64,000 nt of DNA from Haliea sp040222615 (GCF_040222615.1 NZ_JAVKCQ010000108.1:27197-91196), one strand, 5' to 3'; counted from the first letter of the stretch, positions 26,904 through 35,874 are shown. Notes: a model not told the origin generated them from the sequence alone. Program-made: numbers and translations.

Positions 26904-27952
26904 GATTTGCTCTCTTTCTGGCTGTCGATCCGCTCCACCAGCCAGGCCTCCCGCCGCTCCAGCTGTGCGAGCTGGCTCTCCAGCGCGGCCTTTTCCTCGG
27001 GACCGGCCTGCTTGAGTTGCTCGCGACCGGCCTTCAAGTCCTGGTGGATTTGCTCCCGGTGCAGTCGCAGCTCTTCCAGGCTCGCTGCTTCTTCGGCCTC
27101 ATCGAAAATCTTCTCTTCAGGTGCCGGTGTCTCCACTTCGCTCGTGCCGGCGACCAGCACCGGCTGTTCCGGAATGACCCTTTGCCCCGCGTCCACCTGG
27201 CGCTGGTAGACGAAGCCGGGCGAGACGATTTCCACGCCGTTGCCATGCAGTTGCTCAAGAATCTTCTTCCGCAGGTTGGAGCGCGCGGTGAGCGGATGCT
27301 TGACCTCCTCGAGGAAGCCGCAGGCCCGGTAGAGCACGGCATGGTCCAGCAACTCCTGCACCAGTACGAAAGGTTCGGTGAGACCAGCCGCTTCGCCGGC
27401 CGCCAACAGCAGGTCCTGGACCCGGGTGTACGGCTCGTCGTAGCCGATGGAAACATCGGCGGAGATGATGGTGCCCTCCCGGTGCAGCACGGTGAAGGGC
27501 TGAGAGACCAGCAGCAGATTGGGCAGGGTAACGAGGTCGCGCATTTCACTCTGGATCTGGGTGTTGAGCAGTGCCCGGCGGGTCACCCGACCGAACAGGT
27601 CAGTCACCCGGATGTAGTCTCCGGGGCGGAAAGGGCGGGTGACCTGCAGCATGACACCGGCCATTGCGTTGGCGACGAAGGTTGTGGAAGCCAGGGCAAT
27701 GATTGCGGAGAGCAGCACACCCATCAGGCTCAGCACCTGGCCCTGGGTTTCATCACTGATCGGGAGCACGACGACCAGGGCGATGATCCCCCCGGAGACA
27801 ATCAGCCAGACGGCGAGCTGGAACGCAATGCTGCTCATGCCCTGGGGGCCTCGCAGTGCCACCAGCCTGGCGACGTGCACGCCCGACAGGACCAGGGCCA
27901 CGGTCAGCAGGGCCGGCCAGGCCCCGCTCCAGAAGGAGGCGAGCTCGTTCAT
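26900..27952 (-). CDS. MscS-family mechanosensitive ion channel
   Basis: A 350-residue membrane protein. It has an N-terminal segment MNELASFWSGAWPALLTVAL, further helices near 40-60 and 75-100, the pore-lining helix region ALASTTFVANAMAGVMLQVT and the beta domain start RPFRPGDYIRVTDLFGRVT. The C-terminus (about 265-350) is a charged coiled coil, longer than in MscS itself. The ATG at 27952 overlaps the stop of the upstream TetR gene (ATGA), so the two are coupled. It relieves turgor or responds to membrane tension; any link to the TetR ligand is unknown. Confidence 0.88.
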   Translation of the reverse strand: MNELASFWSGAWPALLTVALVLSGVHVARLVALRGPQGMSSIAFQLAVWLIVSGGIIALVVVLPISDETQGQVLSLMGVLLSAIIALASTTFVANAMAGVMLQVTRPFRPGDYIRVTDLFGRVTRRALLNTQIQSEMRDLVTLPNLLLVSQPFTVLHREGTIISADVSIGYDEPYTRVQDLLLAAGEAAGLTEPFVLVQELLDHAVLYRACGFLEEVKHPLTARSNLRKKILEQLHGNGVEIVSPGFVYQRQVDAGQRVIPEQPVLVAGTSEVETPAPEEKIFDEAEEAASLEELRLHREQIHQDLKAGREQLKQAGPEEKAALESQLAQLERREAWLVERIDSQKESKS

Positions 27953-28605
27953 GAGGAGGTCCCCCTGCCGCACACCTGCCTGAAGCCCGCCGCAACGAAG
28001 GGAATCATGTGGTTGTAGGCAGCCTCGAAATCAGCGGAGCGGCATTTGCCGCCGGACAACTTGTCGATGCGCCCGGTCTGGGCCAGGGTCAGGGTGAGCG
28101 CCCCCGAGAGATTGTGGTAACACCAGTAGATATCTTCGTCCCGCGCCTCAGGCAGTGCCTTGCGCAGGGCGGCAATGAATTCGCCTACCAGACCGTCGAA
28201 CAGCTTGGACATCATGCGCGGCCCCCAGTAGGGCGAATTGTTGATGTAGGCGATCAGCGCGAGATAGTGCTGCCAGCCCGGGTCGCCGGTCTCCTGCGCG
28301 AGTTCCAGCGGGCGGAGGAAGGCCTCGATGATCTGCTCAACACTGGGCCCCTCGCTGCCGGCCGACAGCTGGCAGGCGCGCAGCGCGTCCTGGCGCGCGC
28401 TGTTGAGCAGCGCGGCCCGACGCTCGAATACCGCATTGAACAGGTCGAGCTTCTTGCCGAAATGGTAACTGGCCAGGGCCACATCGACTCCGGCGCCCTT
28501 GGCGATCTGGCGCAGGGTCACACCGTCGTAGCCGTGCAGCGCAAAAAGCTCCTCGGCGACGTCCAGGATGCGTTCTCGTTTGGGAAGGCTGCGGGAATTG
28601 CTCAT
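27949..28605 (-). CDS. TetR-family transcriptional regulator
   Basis: A 218-residue repressor with an N-terminal HTH (RILDVAEELFALHGYDGVTL, then RQIAKGAGVDVALASYHFGK) and an alpha-helical ligand-binding domain. The start MSNSRSLPKRERIL at 28605 fits the family length. The palindrome at 28652-28671 lies 47 bases upstream, and two more copies of its core stand before the TonB-dependent receptor at 30284. It therefore probably represses itself, the divergent symporter and the receptor. Confidence 0.9.
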   Translation of the reverse strand: MSNSRSLPKRERILDVAEELFALHGYDGVTLRQIAKGAGVDVALASYHFGKKLDLFNAVFERRAALLNSARQDALRACQLSAGSEGPSVEQIIEAFLRPLELAQETGDPGWQHYLALIAYINNSPYWGPRMMSKLFDGLVGEFIAALRKALPEARDEDIYWCYHNLSGALTLTLAQTGRIDKLSGGKCRSADFEAAYNHMIPFVAAGFRQVCGRGTSS

Positions 28606-28651
28606 TGGCGGTATGCGTGGTCCTGACCAGCGGGACAATAGCACAGTTTAA

Positions 28652-28671
28652 ATTTCAACGCTTGTTGAAAT
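28652..28671. promoter_or_regulatory. Operator palindrome in the TetR/symporter intergenic region
   Basis: ATTTCAAC-GCTT-GTTGAAAT is a perfect palindrome with 8-base arms. Its core TTCAAC-N4-GTTGAA recurs twice upstream of the receptor gene. It overlaps the TTGAAA -35 of a likely symporter promoter (28665-28670, with CAGAAT at 28688-28693, spacing 17). Confidence 0.75.
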
Positions 28672-28734
28672 GTGCGCCGGATTTGTCCAGAATCCCGTCC
28701 GGACAGACACCATAACCATAATCAGGCCCCTGCC

Positions 28735-30177
28735 ATGACTCCCGAAATTTTCAAGTATCTGATCACCGCAAGCTACATTGTGCTGGTGCTGTGGCTGTCC
28801 TGGGTGGGCATGCGCCGCACCCGCGATATCCGCGGCTTTTCCATCGGCAACAAGGATATGAGCCCCTACCTGATCGGGATTACGCTGGCGGCGTCCATCG
28901 CCTCTACCGCGACCTTCGTGATCAACCCGGGCTTCGTCTACAGCCACGGCCTGAGCGCCTACCTGCACTACGGGCTCGCCGGATCCCTGGGCATTCTCTC
29001 CGCGTTTCTGGTCCTGACCCGGGGGTTTCTGCGCCTGGGTGAAAGCAGCCAGGCCCTGACCATTCCCCAGTGGATCTTCTACCGCTACAACCACCGGGGT
29101 CTGAGCCTGTTCTTCGCGTTCATCAACCTGCTGTCGATCACTTTTGTGGTGCTCATCCTGGTGGGCTGCAGCCTGCTGCTGACCGGGCTGTTCCCGATCG
29201 ACCAGAAAGTGGCGCTGATCCTGGTGCTGGTGTTTGTCTTTTCCTATGTGCTGATGGGCGGGACCTATGCGCACGCCTATACCAATACCCTGCAGGGGCT
29301 GATGATGCTGGCGATCACGGTGATCCTGTTTGTCCAGGGCTGGAAATACTTTGGCGACGACCCTCTGGCGGCGCTGCGGGGTGTGGGCGCGGGCTATGCC
29401 GATGCCTTCAACAGCGGCAGTGACCTGTATTTCGACTTTTTCTCGGTTTTTGTCAGCGGTTTTGTAGTGACTTTTGCCCTGATGTTGCAGCCGCATATTC
29501 TCACCAAGATCCTTTATCTGCGCAGCGAACGTGATATTGGCAAGTTCATTGGCACCACCGTGGTGGTGGGTACCGTCTTCACCCTGATGCTGATGATCGG
29601 TTTCTACGCCCGCCTGGCCGGGCTTGAGGTGCCGGCCCAGGACACGGTGGTCCGGGAATACCTGCTGTTTGAATTCGGCAGCTCCCTGTGGGGCGAGTAC
29701 GTCCTGGTCTTTATTTTCCTGACCCTGCTCGCCGCGGGTATGAGTACACTGGACGGTATCCTGGTGTCCCTGTCGGCGATGGTGGTCAACGACATCGTCC
29801 AGCCTCTGTACGGTGACCGCTACAACGCGCTGGCGCTATCGCGGGTCGTCCTCGTGCTGGTGGGCGTGGTGGGTGTCATCCTGGCCTGGAACCCGCCGCC
29901 GTTGATCGGCCTGTTCGCCCAGAAAGGGGTGTACGGCCTGGCAGCCGCGTCTATTGTTCCGGTGCTGTTCGGTGTCCTGGTGCGGCGTCATATCCCTCTC
30001 TGGGTGGTGCTGGGGTCGGCCGTGCTGGGCCTGTTCTGCCACCTGGGGCTGAATCTTTCCGGGCTGGTGAAAAACCCTGCAGTGTCAGCAAGCTACGCCA
30101 TCTTCCTCGCCCTGGGCTATGGACTGCTGGGACTGTTGCTGACCCGGCCCGGGCCAGCGAGAACGGATCCCGCTTGA
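28735..30177 (+). CDS. Sodium:solute symporter (SLC5/SSS family)
   Basis: A 480-residue inner-membrane transporter with about 13 hydrophobic helices. AAGMSTLDGILVSLSAMVVND near residue 331 corresponds to the SSS helix that binds sodium (Ser-Thr pair), and GFSIGNKDMSPYLIGITLAA is the usual N-terminal region. The substrate class (carboxylate, amino acid or sugar) cannot be told. The ATG at 28735 gives the standard N-terminus MTPEIFKYLITASYIVLVLW. It is divergent from TetR and followed by the receptor, so substrate could pass through both membranes. Confidence 0.88.
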   Translation: MTPEIFKYLITASYIVLVLWLSWVGMRRTRDIRGFSIGNKDMSPYLIGITLAASIASTATFVINPGFVYSHGLSAYLHYGLAGSLGILSAFLVLTRGFLRLGESSQALTIPQWIFYRYNHRGLSLFFAFINLLSITFVVLILVGCSLLLTGLFPIDQKVALILVLVFVFSYVLMGGTYAHAYTNTLQGLMMLAITVILFVQGWKYFGDDPLAALRGVGAGYADAFNSGSDLYFDFFSVFVSGFVVTFALMLQPHILTKILYLRSERDIGKFIGTTVVVGTVFTLMLMIGFYARLAGLEVPAQDTVVREYLLFEFGSSLWGEYVLVFIFLTLLAAGMSTLDGILVSLSAMVVNDIVQPLYGDRYNALALSRVVLVLVGVVGVILAWNPPPLIGLFAQKGVYGLAAASIVPVLFGVLVRRHIPLWVVLGSAVLGLFCHLGLNLSGLVKNPAVSASYAIFLALGYGLLGLLLTRPGPARTDPA

Positions 30178-30202
30178 CATTTCAACAAATGTTGAATATT
30201 TT
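30174..30202 (+). promoter_or_regulatory. Promoter of the TonB-dependent receptor gene
   Basis: TTGACA (30174-30179), a perfect -35, and TATTTT (30197-30202) are separated by 17 bases. The -35 overlaps the last codons of the symporter gene. The first operator copy fills the spacer exactly, so repressor binding would block polymerase. Confidence 0.7.
30181..30196. promoter_or_regulatory. TetR operator copy 2
   Basis: TTCAAC-AAAT-GTTGAA, with the same 6-base arms and 4-base gap as the site at 28652-28671. It lies between the -35 and -10 elements of the receptor promoter. Confidence 0.7.
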
Positions 30203-30210
30203 GCCGTGGA

Positions 30211-30228
30211 ATTCAACAACTGTTGAAT
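30211..30228. promoter_or_regulatory. TetR operator copy 3
   Basis: ATTCAAC-AACT-GTTGAAT, a perfect palindrome with 7-base arms, 30 bases downstream of copy 2 (about three helical turns). It lies just past the expected transcription start. Confidence 0.7.
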
Positions 30229-30283
30229 CCGCGCTGCAAGCGCGGTTTCAACCACACCACTCATAATGACAAAGGTGACAATA

Positions 30284-32533
30284 ATGAAAGCACTCGCTCC
30301 GCGTTCCGCCATCGCCCTGGCTGTCTCCCTGGCCTCGCTGGCCCAGTTCACCCCCGCCCTGGCCCAGTCCGGTCCTGCCCTGGCGCTGGAGGAGGTGGTG
30401 GTGACTGCCCGGCGCCGGGCCGAGAACCTGCAGGATGTCCCCATCGCGGTTACCGCCCTGTCCGGGGACGCGCTGCGCCTGCGGGGGGCCACTGATATCA
30501 GCGAGCTGGCCCAGATCATACCCAGTGTGACTCTCGAGCCCTCCCGCGCCACCAGCACGACCCTGACCGCCTTTATCCGCGGGGTCGGCCAGCAGGATCC
30601 TCTCGCCGGCTTCGAACAGGGTGTCGCCCTGTACCTGGACGACGTTTATATTGCCCGCCCCCAGGGCGCCCTGCTGGATATTTACGATGTCGAGCGGGTC
30701 GAGGTGTTGCGCGGGCCGCAGGGCACGCTGTACGGCCGCAACGCCGTTGGCGGAGCCATCAAATACGTGACCCGCCGGCTCGGTGAGGACTTCGAAGCGC
30801 GCCTGAAAGCGTCCTATGGCAGCTATGACCAGATGGATCTCGTGGGCACCGTTTCAGCGCCGGTAACCGACACCTTCCGCGTCGGCGCCACGGTAGCCTC
30901 GCTGACTCGCGACGGCTACGGCAGGAACCTCACCACCGGGGCCGAGCACTACGACAAGGATCTGTTCGCCTGGCGCGCCAGCGCCGAGTGGCTGCCCAGT
31001 GACGACTGGCTGGTCCGTATTGCCTACGACAAGCTCAATGACAAAACCAATCCGGTTGCCGGCTTCCGGCCGTTCCCCGGCGCCGCTAGCGGCGTGCCGG
31101 TACTCAATGACCGCTACGACACCACCGCCGGTGCCTCCGACTTGATATCCACTGCAGGCATCAACGGCAACAACGAGATCGATGCCGAGGGCCTGATGCT
31201 GTCGGTAGACTGGAACCTGAGCGAAGCCACTACCCTCCGTTCCATCAGCGCCTGGCGTGAGGACCTGACCGAATCCGTGATCGACTTCGACGGCCTCGCG
31301 GTGATGGACTTTGACGCGCCGGTTATCTATGACAACGAGCAGTTCAGCCAGGAATTCCAGCTGCTGTACAACGCCGACCGCTGGAACATTGTCGCCGGTT
31401 TCTATTACCTGGATGCCACCGCCTCCAATGATTTCGACGTGGTGCTGGGGCAGATCGGCCCCGTCACGGCCTACACCGGCGGGACCGTGGATACGGAAGC
31501 CTGGTCGCTGTTCACGGACCTGACCTATCGCCTGACCGACGCGCTGTCACTTTCGGTCGGTGGACGCTACACCGAGGACAAGCGCACGGCGGACATTTTC
31601 CGCGCCAACTATCTCGGCTTCGGCTCACCTTTCCTGGGCAACGACAGCGCTATGCTGCTGGTCACGACCAGTGACTACGAGGCGAGCAAGACCTACACCG
31701 ACTTCTCGCCGCGGATCAATCTCAGCTACGCCCTCAACGACGACACCACCGTCTACGCAAGCTACAGCCAGGGCTGGAAAGCCGGCAGCTTCGACCCCCG
31801 CGGTGCCAACTTCCTCACCCCGGAAGTAGAGCGTGGTTTTGATCCGGAAACCCTCGACTCCCTGGAGCTGGGCTACAAGACCACCTGGCTGGAGGGGCGT
31901 GCGCTTACCAATATAGCGGTGTTCTACAGCGACTATCAGGACATGCAGATTCCCGGCTCGGTCGGTATCGACAGCGATGGCGATGGCGTCAATGACGGTT
32001 TCGTGGGGACGGTGACCAACGCGGGGGAAGCGAAGATTTCCGGTATCGAGGTAGAGGGCAATGTGCTGCTGGGGCAGGGCTTCAGCGTGCAGCTCGCGCT
32101 GAGCTTCCTGGATGCGGAAATCAAGGAATGGCTGGTCAACGGAGTGGACGTTCCCGACCAGCGCGCGGTGCAGAACACGCCCGAGGAAATGGCTTACCTC
32201 GGCCTCACCTACACCACCGGGCTCGCAGGGGGCGACATAACCGCCAACCTGAACTGGTCCTACAAGGGCGATATCACCCAGTTTGAGGCACCGGTGCCGA
32301 TTATCGACCAGCAGAGCTATGACGTCGTCAACGCGAGCATTGTCTGGCTCAGCGCGGATGACCAGTGGCTGTTCGGGCTGCACGGCAAAAACCTGACGGA
32401 CGAGGCGATCAAGACCGCGGGCTACTGTATCGGATCTGGCGGCTGCCCCTCGAGACTGGGCCTGGAGGACAACACCACCGTGTTCTACGCACCGCCGAGG
32501 ACCGTTACGGCAACTGTGGAATACCGCTTCTGA
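30284..32533 (+). CDS. TonB-dependent outer-membrane receptor
   Basis: A 749-residue outer-membrane transporter. The signal peptide covers about residues 1-28 (cleavage after ALA), a TonB-box-like EEVVVTA is at 36-42, the plug domain (VPIAVTALSGDALRLRG..., VEVLRGPQGTLYGRNAVGG) spans about 50-165, and a 22-strand barrel ends in the terminal phenylalanine ATVEYRF. The ATG at 30284 is preferred to one 18 bases upstream because AAGG lies nine bases before it. The 'RRRAENLQDVPIAV' opening is common in receptors for organic ligands of sphingomonads and marine gammaproteobacteria, rather than in siderophore receptors. Confidence 0.9.
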   Translation: MKALAPRSAIALAVSLASLAQFTPALAQSGPALALEEVVVTARRRAENLQDVPIAVTALSGDALRLRGATDISELAQIIPSVTLEPSRATSTTLTAFIRGVGQQDPLAGFEQGVALYLDDVYIARPQGALLDIYDVERVEVLRGPQGTLYGRNAVGGAIKYVTRRLGEDFEARLKASYGSYDQMDLVGTVSAPVTDTFRVGATVASLTRDGYGRNLTTGAEHYDKDLFAWRASAEWLPSDDWLVRIAYDKLNDKTNPVAGFRPFPGAASGVPVLNDRYDTTAGASDLISTAGINGNNEIDAEGLMLSVDWNLSEATTLRSISAWREDLTESVIDFDGLAVMDFDAPVIYDNEQFSQEFQLLYNADRWNIVAGFYYLDATASNDFDVVLGQIGPVTAYTGGTVDTEAWSLFTDLTYRLTDALSLSVGGRYTEDKRTADIFRANYLGFGSPFLGNDSAMLLVTTSDYEASKTYTDFSPRINLSYALNDDTTVYASYSQGWKAGSFDPRGANFLTPEVERGFDPETLDSLELGYKTTWLEGRALTNIAVFYSDYQDMQIPGSVGIDSDGDGVNDGFVGTVTNAGEAKISGIEVEGNVLLGQGFSVQLALSFLDAEIKEWLVNGVDVPDQRAVQNTPEEMAYLGLTYTTGLAGGDITANLNWSYKGDITQFEAPVPIIDQQSYDVVNASIVWLSADDQWLFGLHGKNLTDEAIKTAGYCIGSGGCPSRLGLEDNTTVFYAPPRTVTATVEYRF

Positions 32534-32550
32534 GCCGGGGAGTCTGAGGC

Positions 32551-34110
32551 GTGAAAGAGTTTGAGGCCCCGGTACCACTGTTGCCGGAAATCCTGGCGCT
32601 GCACGGCAAGTGGCGCGCGCGCAAACCGGCGGTGATCTGTGGGGACACGCGCCTGGACTGGGCGCAGTTCACGGCATCGAACCACCGGTTTGCCCATGGC
32701 CTGCTGTCCCGCGGAGTGGTGGTTGGCGATCGCGTCGGCGTGGTCATGAGCAATGGACTGCCGATGGTACAGGCCCTGTTTGGCACCCTGGCGGCGGGCG
32801 CCGTGTCGGTGCCGGTCAACCTGTCGGTCAGTGATGACGCTCTGTTGGGCATGCTCCGCGATGCCGGTATCACTGCCCTGGTTATCTCGGCAGACCAGCG
32901 GGAGCGCCTGCAGCGCCTGTTGCCGGACATGCCTGAATCCCTGCGCCTGCGCGTTACCGATGGCGCCGCCGGACCGGATTGGCTGGCGCTGGAGGACTTC
33001 TGCGCCGGGCAGTCGGCTGAGCTGCCGACCCTGGCGCTGGCGCCGGATGCGCCGCTCAATATCATCTACAGCTCAGGCACCACGGGGCAGCCCAAGGGTA
33101 TCCTGCACAGCCACCGCACCCGCCGCGACTGGGCCTACGACCTGGCGATTGCCCTGCGTTACCACGGCGGCGCGCGGACACTGCTGACCCTGGGCCTGTA
33201 CTCGAACATTTCCTGGGTGGCGATGCTGTGCACGGTGCTGGCGGGTGGCACCCTGGTGGTCCACACCCGGTTCGACCCCGCGGTCTTTCTCGCCAGCGTG
33301 GAGCAGGAGCGCATTACCCACACTGCCATGGTGCCGGTCCAGTTCCAGCGCGTGTGCGAACTGATGGCGCAGGGCGGTTTCGATGTCGGCAGCATGCAGG
33401 CCATGATGAGCTGTGGCTCACCCCTGCGCGAGGGTCTCAAGCGCGATATTTTCCACCATTTTCCCTGCGGTATTATCGAGCTGTATGGGCTGACCGAGGG
33501 TATCATTACCACGCTTGAAACGGAGGAGGCCGCGGGCCGCTGGGATTCTGTGGGCAAGCCGCTGATTGGCACGGATATCTGCATTGTCGATGACGACGAC
33601 CGGGTGCTGGGCGCCAACAGGCCGGGCGAGATTGTGTCCCGCGGGCGTATCACCATGCCGGGCTACTGGCGTCGCGATGATGCCAATCTCGATTCCGAGT
33701 TCGTTGACGAGCAGGGCAGGCAGTGGCTGCGCTCGGGCGATGTCGGCTACATTGACGACCAGGGCTACCTGTTCATCGTCGACCGCAAGAAGGACATGAT
33801 TTTGTCCGGGGGACAGAATATATATCCCCAGGACATCGAGGCGGTGCTGGTGCAGCACCCCGCCATCAGCGATGTTGCCGTTATCGGCATTGCCAGCGCG
33901 CGCTGGGGGGAAACGCCGCTGGCAGTGGTGGTCCCGGCGGTGGGTGCCGCGGAGACCAGCGACGAGCTGCTGAGCTGGGCCAATACCCGCCTGGGCAAAC
34001 AGCAACGGCTGGCGGCACTGTGCTTTGCCGACAGCTTGCCGCGCAACCCCAACGGCAAGATTCTCAAGCGTGAGCTGCGGCAACAGTTTACGGGGCCTGC
34101 GCATGACTGA
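32551..34110 (+). CDS. AMP-dependent acyl/aryl-CoA synthetase
   Basis: A 519-residue ANL-superfamily ligase that activates a carboxylate as its adenylate and then transfers it to CoA. The phosphate loop is YSSGTTGQPKGILHSH (about 171-186), the A5 motif ELYGLTEG (about 310), and the hinge GDVGYIDDQGYLFIVDRKKD (about 396-415). The catalytic lysine lies in NPNGKILKREL near the C-terminus. The acid substrate is unknown. GTG start, 17 bases after the receptor gene; the next ATG overlaps its end by eight bases. Confidence 0.9.
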   Translation: MKEFEAPVPLLPEILALHGKWRARKPAVICGDTRLDWAQFTASNHRFAHGLLSRGVVVGDRVGVVMSNGLPMVQALFGTLAAGAVSVPVNLSVSDDALLGMLRDAGITALVISADQRERLQRLLPDMPESLRLRVTDGAAGPDWLALEDFCAGQSAELPTLALAPDAPLNIIYSSGTTGQPKGILHSHRTRRDWAYDLAIALRYHGGARTLLTLGLYSNISWVAMLCTVLAGGTLVVHTRFDPAVFLASVEQERITHTAMVPVQFQRVCELMAQGGFDVGSMQAMMSCGSPLREGLKRDIFHHFPCGIIELYGLTEGIITTLETEEAAGRWDSVGKPLIGTDICIVDDDDRVLGANRPGEIVSRGRITMPGYWRRDDANLDSEFVDEQGRQWLRSGDVGYIDDQGYLFIVDRKKDMILSGGQNIYPQDIEAVLVQHPAISDVAVIGIASARWGETPLAVVVPAVGAAETSDELLSWANTRLGKQQRLAALCFADSLPRNPNGKILKRELRQQFTGPAHD

Positions 34111-34963
34111 GTTCGCGGACATCTGGTACCACAGTGGCGATGGCCTGCGCCTCTACGCCCGCGATTATCCGGGACCGGGCCCCGCTGCGCCCGTGGCCCT
34201 GTGCATGCACGGCCTGACTCGCAATTCCGCCGATTTCGCCGGGCTGGCGCCGCATCTCGCGCGGCGCTACCGGGTGCTGGTGGCCGAGCAGCGTGGTCGG
34301 GGCAATTCGGACTACGATCCGGAGCCGGCCAATTACCACCCGGGTACCTATGTGCAGGACATGTTCGCCCTGCTGGACGGGCAGGGGGTGGAACAGGCCC
34401 TGCTGGTGGGCACTTCCATGGGCGGTCTGATGGCGATGCTGATGGCGGCCGCCCAGCCGGCACGGGTCAGTGCAATTGTTGTCAACGATATCGGCCCCGA
34501 AGTGGACCCGGCCGGGCTGGCCCGGATCAAGGCCTACGTCGGCAAATCAGCGCCGGTGGCAAGCTGGGAGCAGGCCGTGGCCCAGGTCCGTGCTGTAAAC
34601 GGTGATGTATTCCCCGATTTTGATGCCGGTGACTGGCTGGCGTTTACCCGAGCCCTGTATCGCGAGGTCGACGGCCGGCCTGTGCTCGCCTATGACCCGG
34701 CGATTGCCAGGCCCATGGCCACCAGCGACGACAACGCGGTGCCGCCCGACCTGTGGCCAGTGTTTGACGCGATCCGCGCCCTGCCAATGCTGGTCATTCG
34801 CGGCGCCTGCTCCGACATACTTGCGCGCAGCTGCGTGGCGGAGATGCAGCGGCGCAATCCCGACCTGGTCAGTGCCGAGGTTCCGCATCGCGGCCATGCC
34901 CCGACCCTCGATGAGGCGGAGTCGCGGCGCGCGATCGATGACTTCCTCGCGACCCTGGGATAG
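34103..34963 (+). CDS. Alpha/beta hydrolase
   Basis: A 286-residue esterase/thioesterase-like enzyme. The oxyanion region is LCMHGLTRNSADF, the nucleophile serine sits in the GTSMGGL elbow (about residue 96), the acid lies near LVIRGACSD, and the catalytic histidine in HRGHAPTLDE close to the C-terminus. The eight-base overlap with the ligase gene implies cotranslation. It may hydrolyse an ester to release the acid that the ligase activates. Confidence 0.87.
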   Translation: MTEFADIWYHSGDGLRLYARDYPGPGPAAPVALCMHGLTRNSADFAGLAPHLARRYRVLVAEQRGRGNSDYDPEPANYHPGTYVQDMFALLDGQGVEQALLVGTSMGGLMAMLMAAAQPARVSAIVVNDIGPEVDPAGLARIKAYVGKSAPVASWEQAVAQVRAVNGDVFPDFDAGDWLAFTRALYREVDGRPVLAYDPAIARPMATSDDNAVPPDLWPVFDAIRALPMLVIRGACSDILARSCVAEMQRRNPDLVSAEVPHRGHAPTLDEAESRRAIDDFLATLG

Positions 34964-35058
34964 CCCTGCGCCAGTGGCTCCGCGCCGAGGGCCGGGTACA
35001 GGTGGACAAGCCGGTCCGGCGGTGGCATCGTAGTTTTTGGTAACGCCCGGGAGGTACC

Positions 35059-35445
35059 ATGTTGCAGGCGCTTGCGCAGTGGCACGAGATCGCCAGGTCA
35101 GGGGACCCAGCGCGACTGGATGCGCTGCTGGCAGAAGATTGCGTGTTCTGGTCGCCGGTTGTGCACCGTCCCCAGCAGGGGCGCGATCTCACTCGCCTCT
35201 ACCTGAGCGGCGCCATGAGGGTGTTCAACGACAGCTTTCGCTATGTCAAGGAAGTCGTTGCCGAGCCCCACGCTGTCCTGGAGTTCACCTGTGACATTGA
35301 CGGTATCACCGTCAACGGCGTCGACATCATTACCTTCAATGCAGCGGGCAAGATCATCGAATTCAAGGTCATGGTGCGGCCCTTGCAGGGCGTCAATATG
35401 CTGCATGCCAAAATGGCCGCGATGCTGGAGCAGCTCGCGGGCTGA
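35059..35445 (+). CDS. NTF2-like (SnoaL-type) small protein
   Basis: A 128-residue single-domain protein of the NTF2 fold: an N-terminal helix (LAQWHEIARSGDPARLDALL), the family 'EDCVFWSPVVHRP' segment and a beta-sheet ending in FNAAGKIIEFKVMVRPL. Such proteins act as isomerases, hydrolases or binding partners. GGAGG at 35050-35054 gives a strong ribosome-binding site. It lies 95 bases after the hydrolase gene and is likely the last gene of the receptor-ligase unit. Confidence 0.8.
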   Translation: MLQALAQWHEIARSGDPARLDALLAEDCVFWSPVVHRPQQGRDLTRLYLSGAMRVFNDSFRYVKEVVAEPHAVLEFTCDIDGITVNGVDIITFNAAGKIIEFKVMVRPLQGVNMLHAKMAAMLEQLAG

Positions 35446-35511
35446 ACAGGGAGCCCTGCCACCAGAGCCGTACCGCCTCGCTGATGTCCCGGCCCGGTTG
35501 TGCGGAAAAAT

Positions 35512-35541
35512 TTGGCGGCAGCTGGAACCAGCCGGTATACT
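35512..35541 (+). promoter_or_regulatory. Candidate promoter for the HxH/CxxC protein and receptor
   Basis: TTGGCG (35512-35517) and TATACT (35536-35541), 18 bases apart, end 33 bases before the ATG at 35575. No AT-rich Zur-type palindrome is evident around it. Confidence 0.45.
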
Positions 35542-35574
35542 GCTCCGCTGGTAATCGTTCCTGTTGTTGAGACC

Positions 35575-35874
35575 ATGGTTTATCCCTCCACCCTGAGAGT
35601 TCGCAGTGGCCGTCTTGCCCGCATTATCGCGGTGCTGGCGTTGCTGTGTCTTACGGGTGTGCAGGCCCTGGAGGCCAGCCATGCCCACGGCTTGGGCGAT
35701 GCCCCGGCAGAGTGTGTGCTGTGCAAGACCTCGGCCCCAGTGCCGCTGGCAAGTGCTCAGCCACTTCTTGTGCTCAGCCTGCTGTTCACGCTGTTCCTGA
35801 CAACACCCCGGGCAGCCCGCGCCCGCAACCGCTTCCTGCCCCGCCAGACCACAGGCCCCCCCGTCCACTCCTGA
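35575..35874 (+). CDS. Small membrane protein with HxH and CxxC motifs
   Basis: A 99-residue protein with two hydrophobic segments (about 15-33 and 60-78) separated by a loop that holds H36, H38, C47 and C50 (SHAHGLGDAPAECVLCKT). The loop could bind a transition metal. It resembles the small DUF2946-like proteins often found with metal-related TonB-dependent receptors, a comparison made from memory. The receptor gene follows 36 bases later, so joint expression is likely. Confidence 0.7.
   Translation: MVYPSTLRVRSGRLARIIAVLALLCLTGVQALEASHAHGLGDAPAECVLCKTSAPVPLASAQPLLVLSLLFTLFLTTPRAARARNRFLPRQTTGPPVHS

Noticed and set aside
26252..28018. Long open frame (588 codons) on the plus strand
   Set aside because: It lies across the aldehyde dehydrogenase start, the small ORF and the antisense of the MscS gene. 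No family resemblance.
35446..35574. Zur box before the ZnuD-like receptor unit
   Set aside because: No AT-rich inverted repeat of the Zur type is present. Only a sigma70-like promoter is evident.
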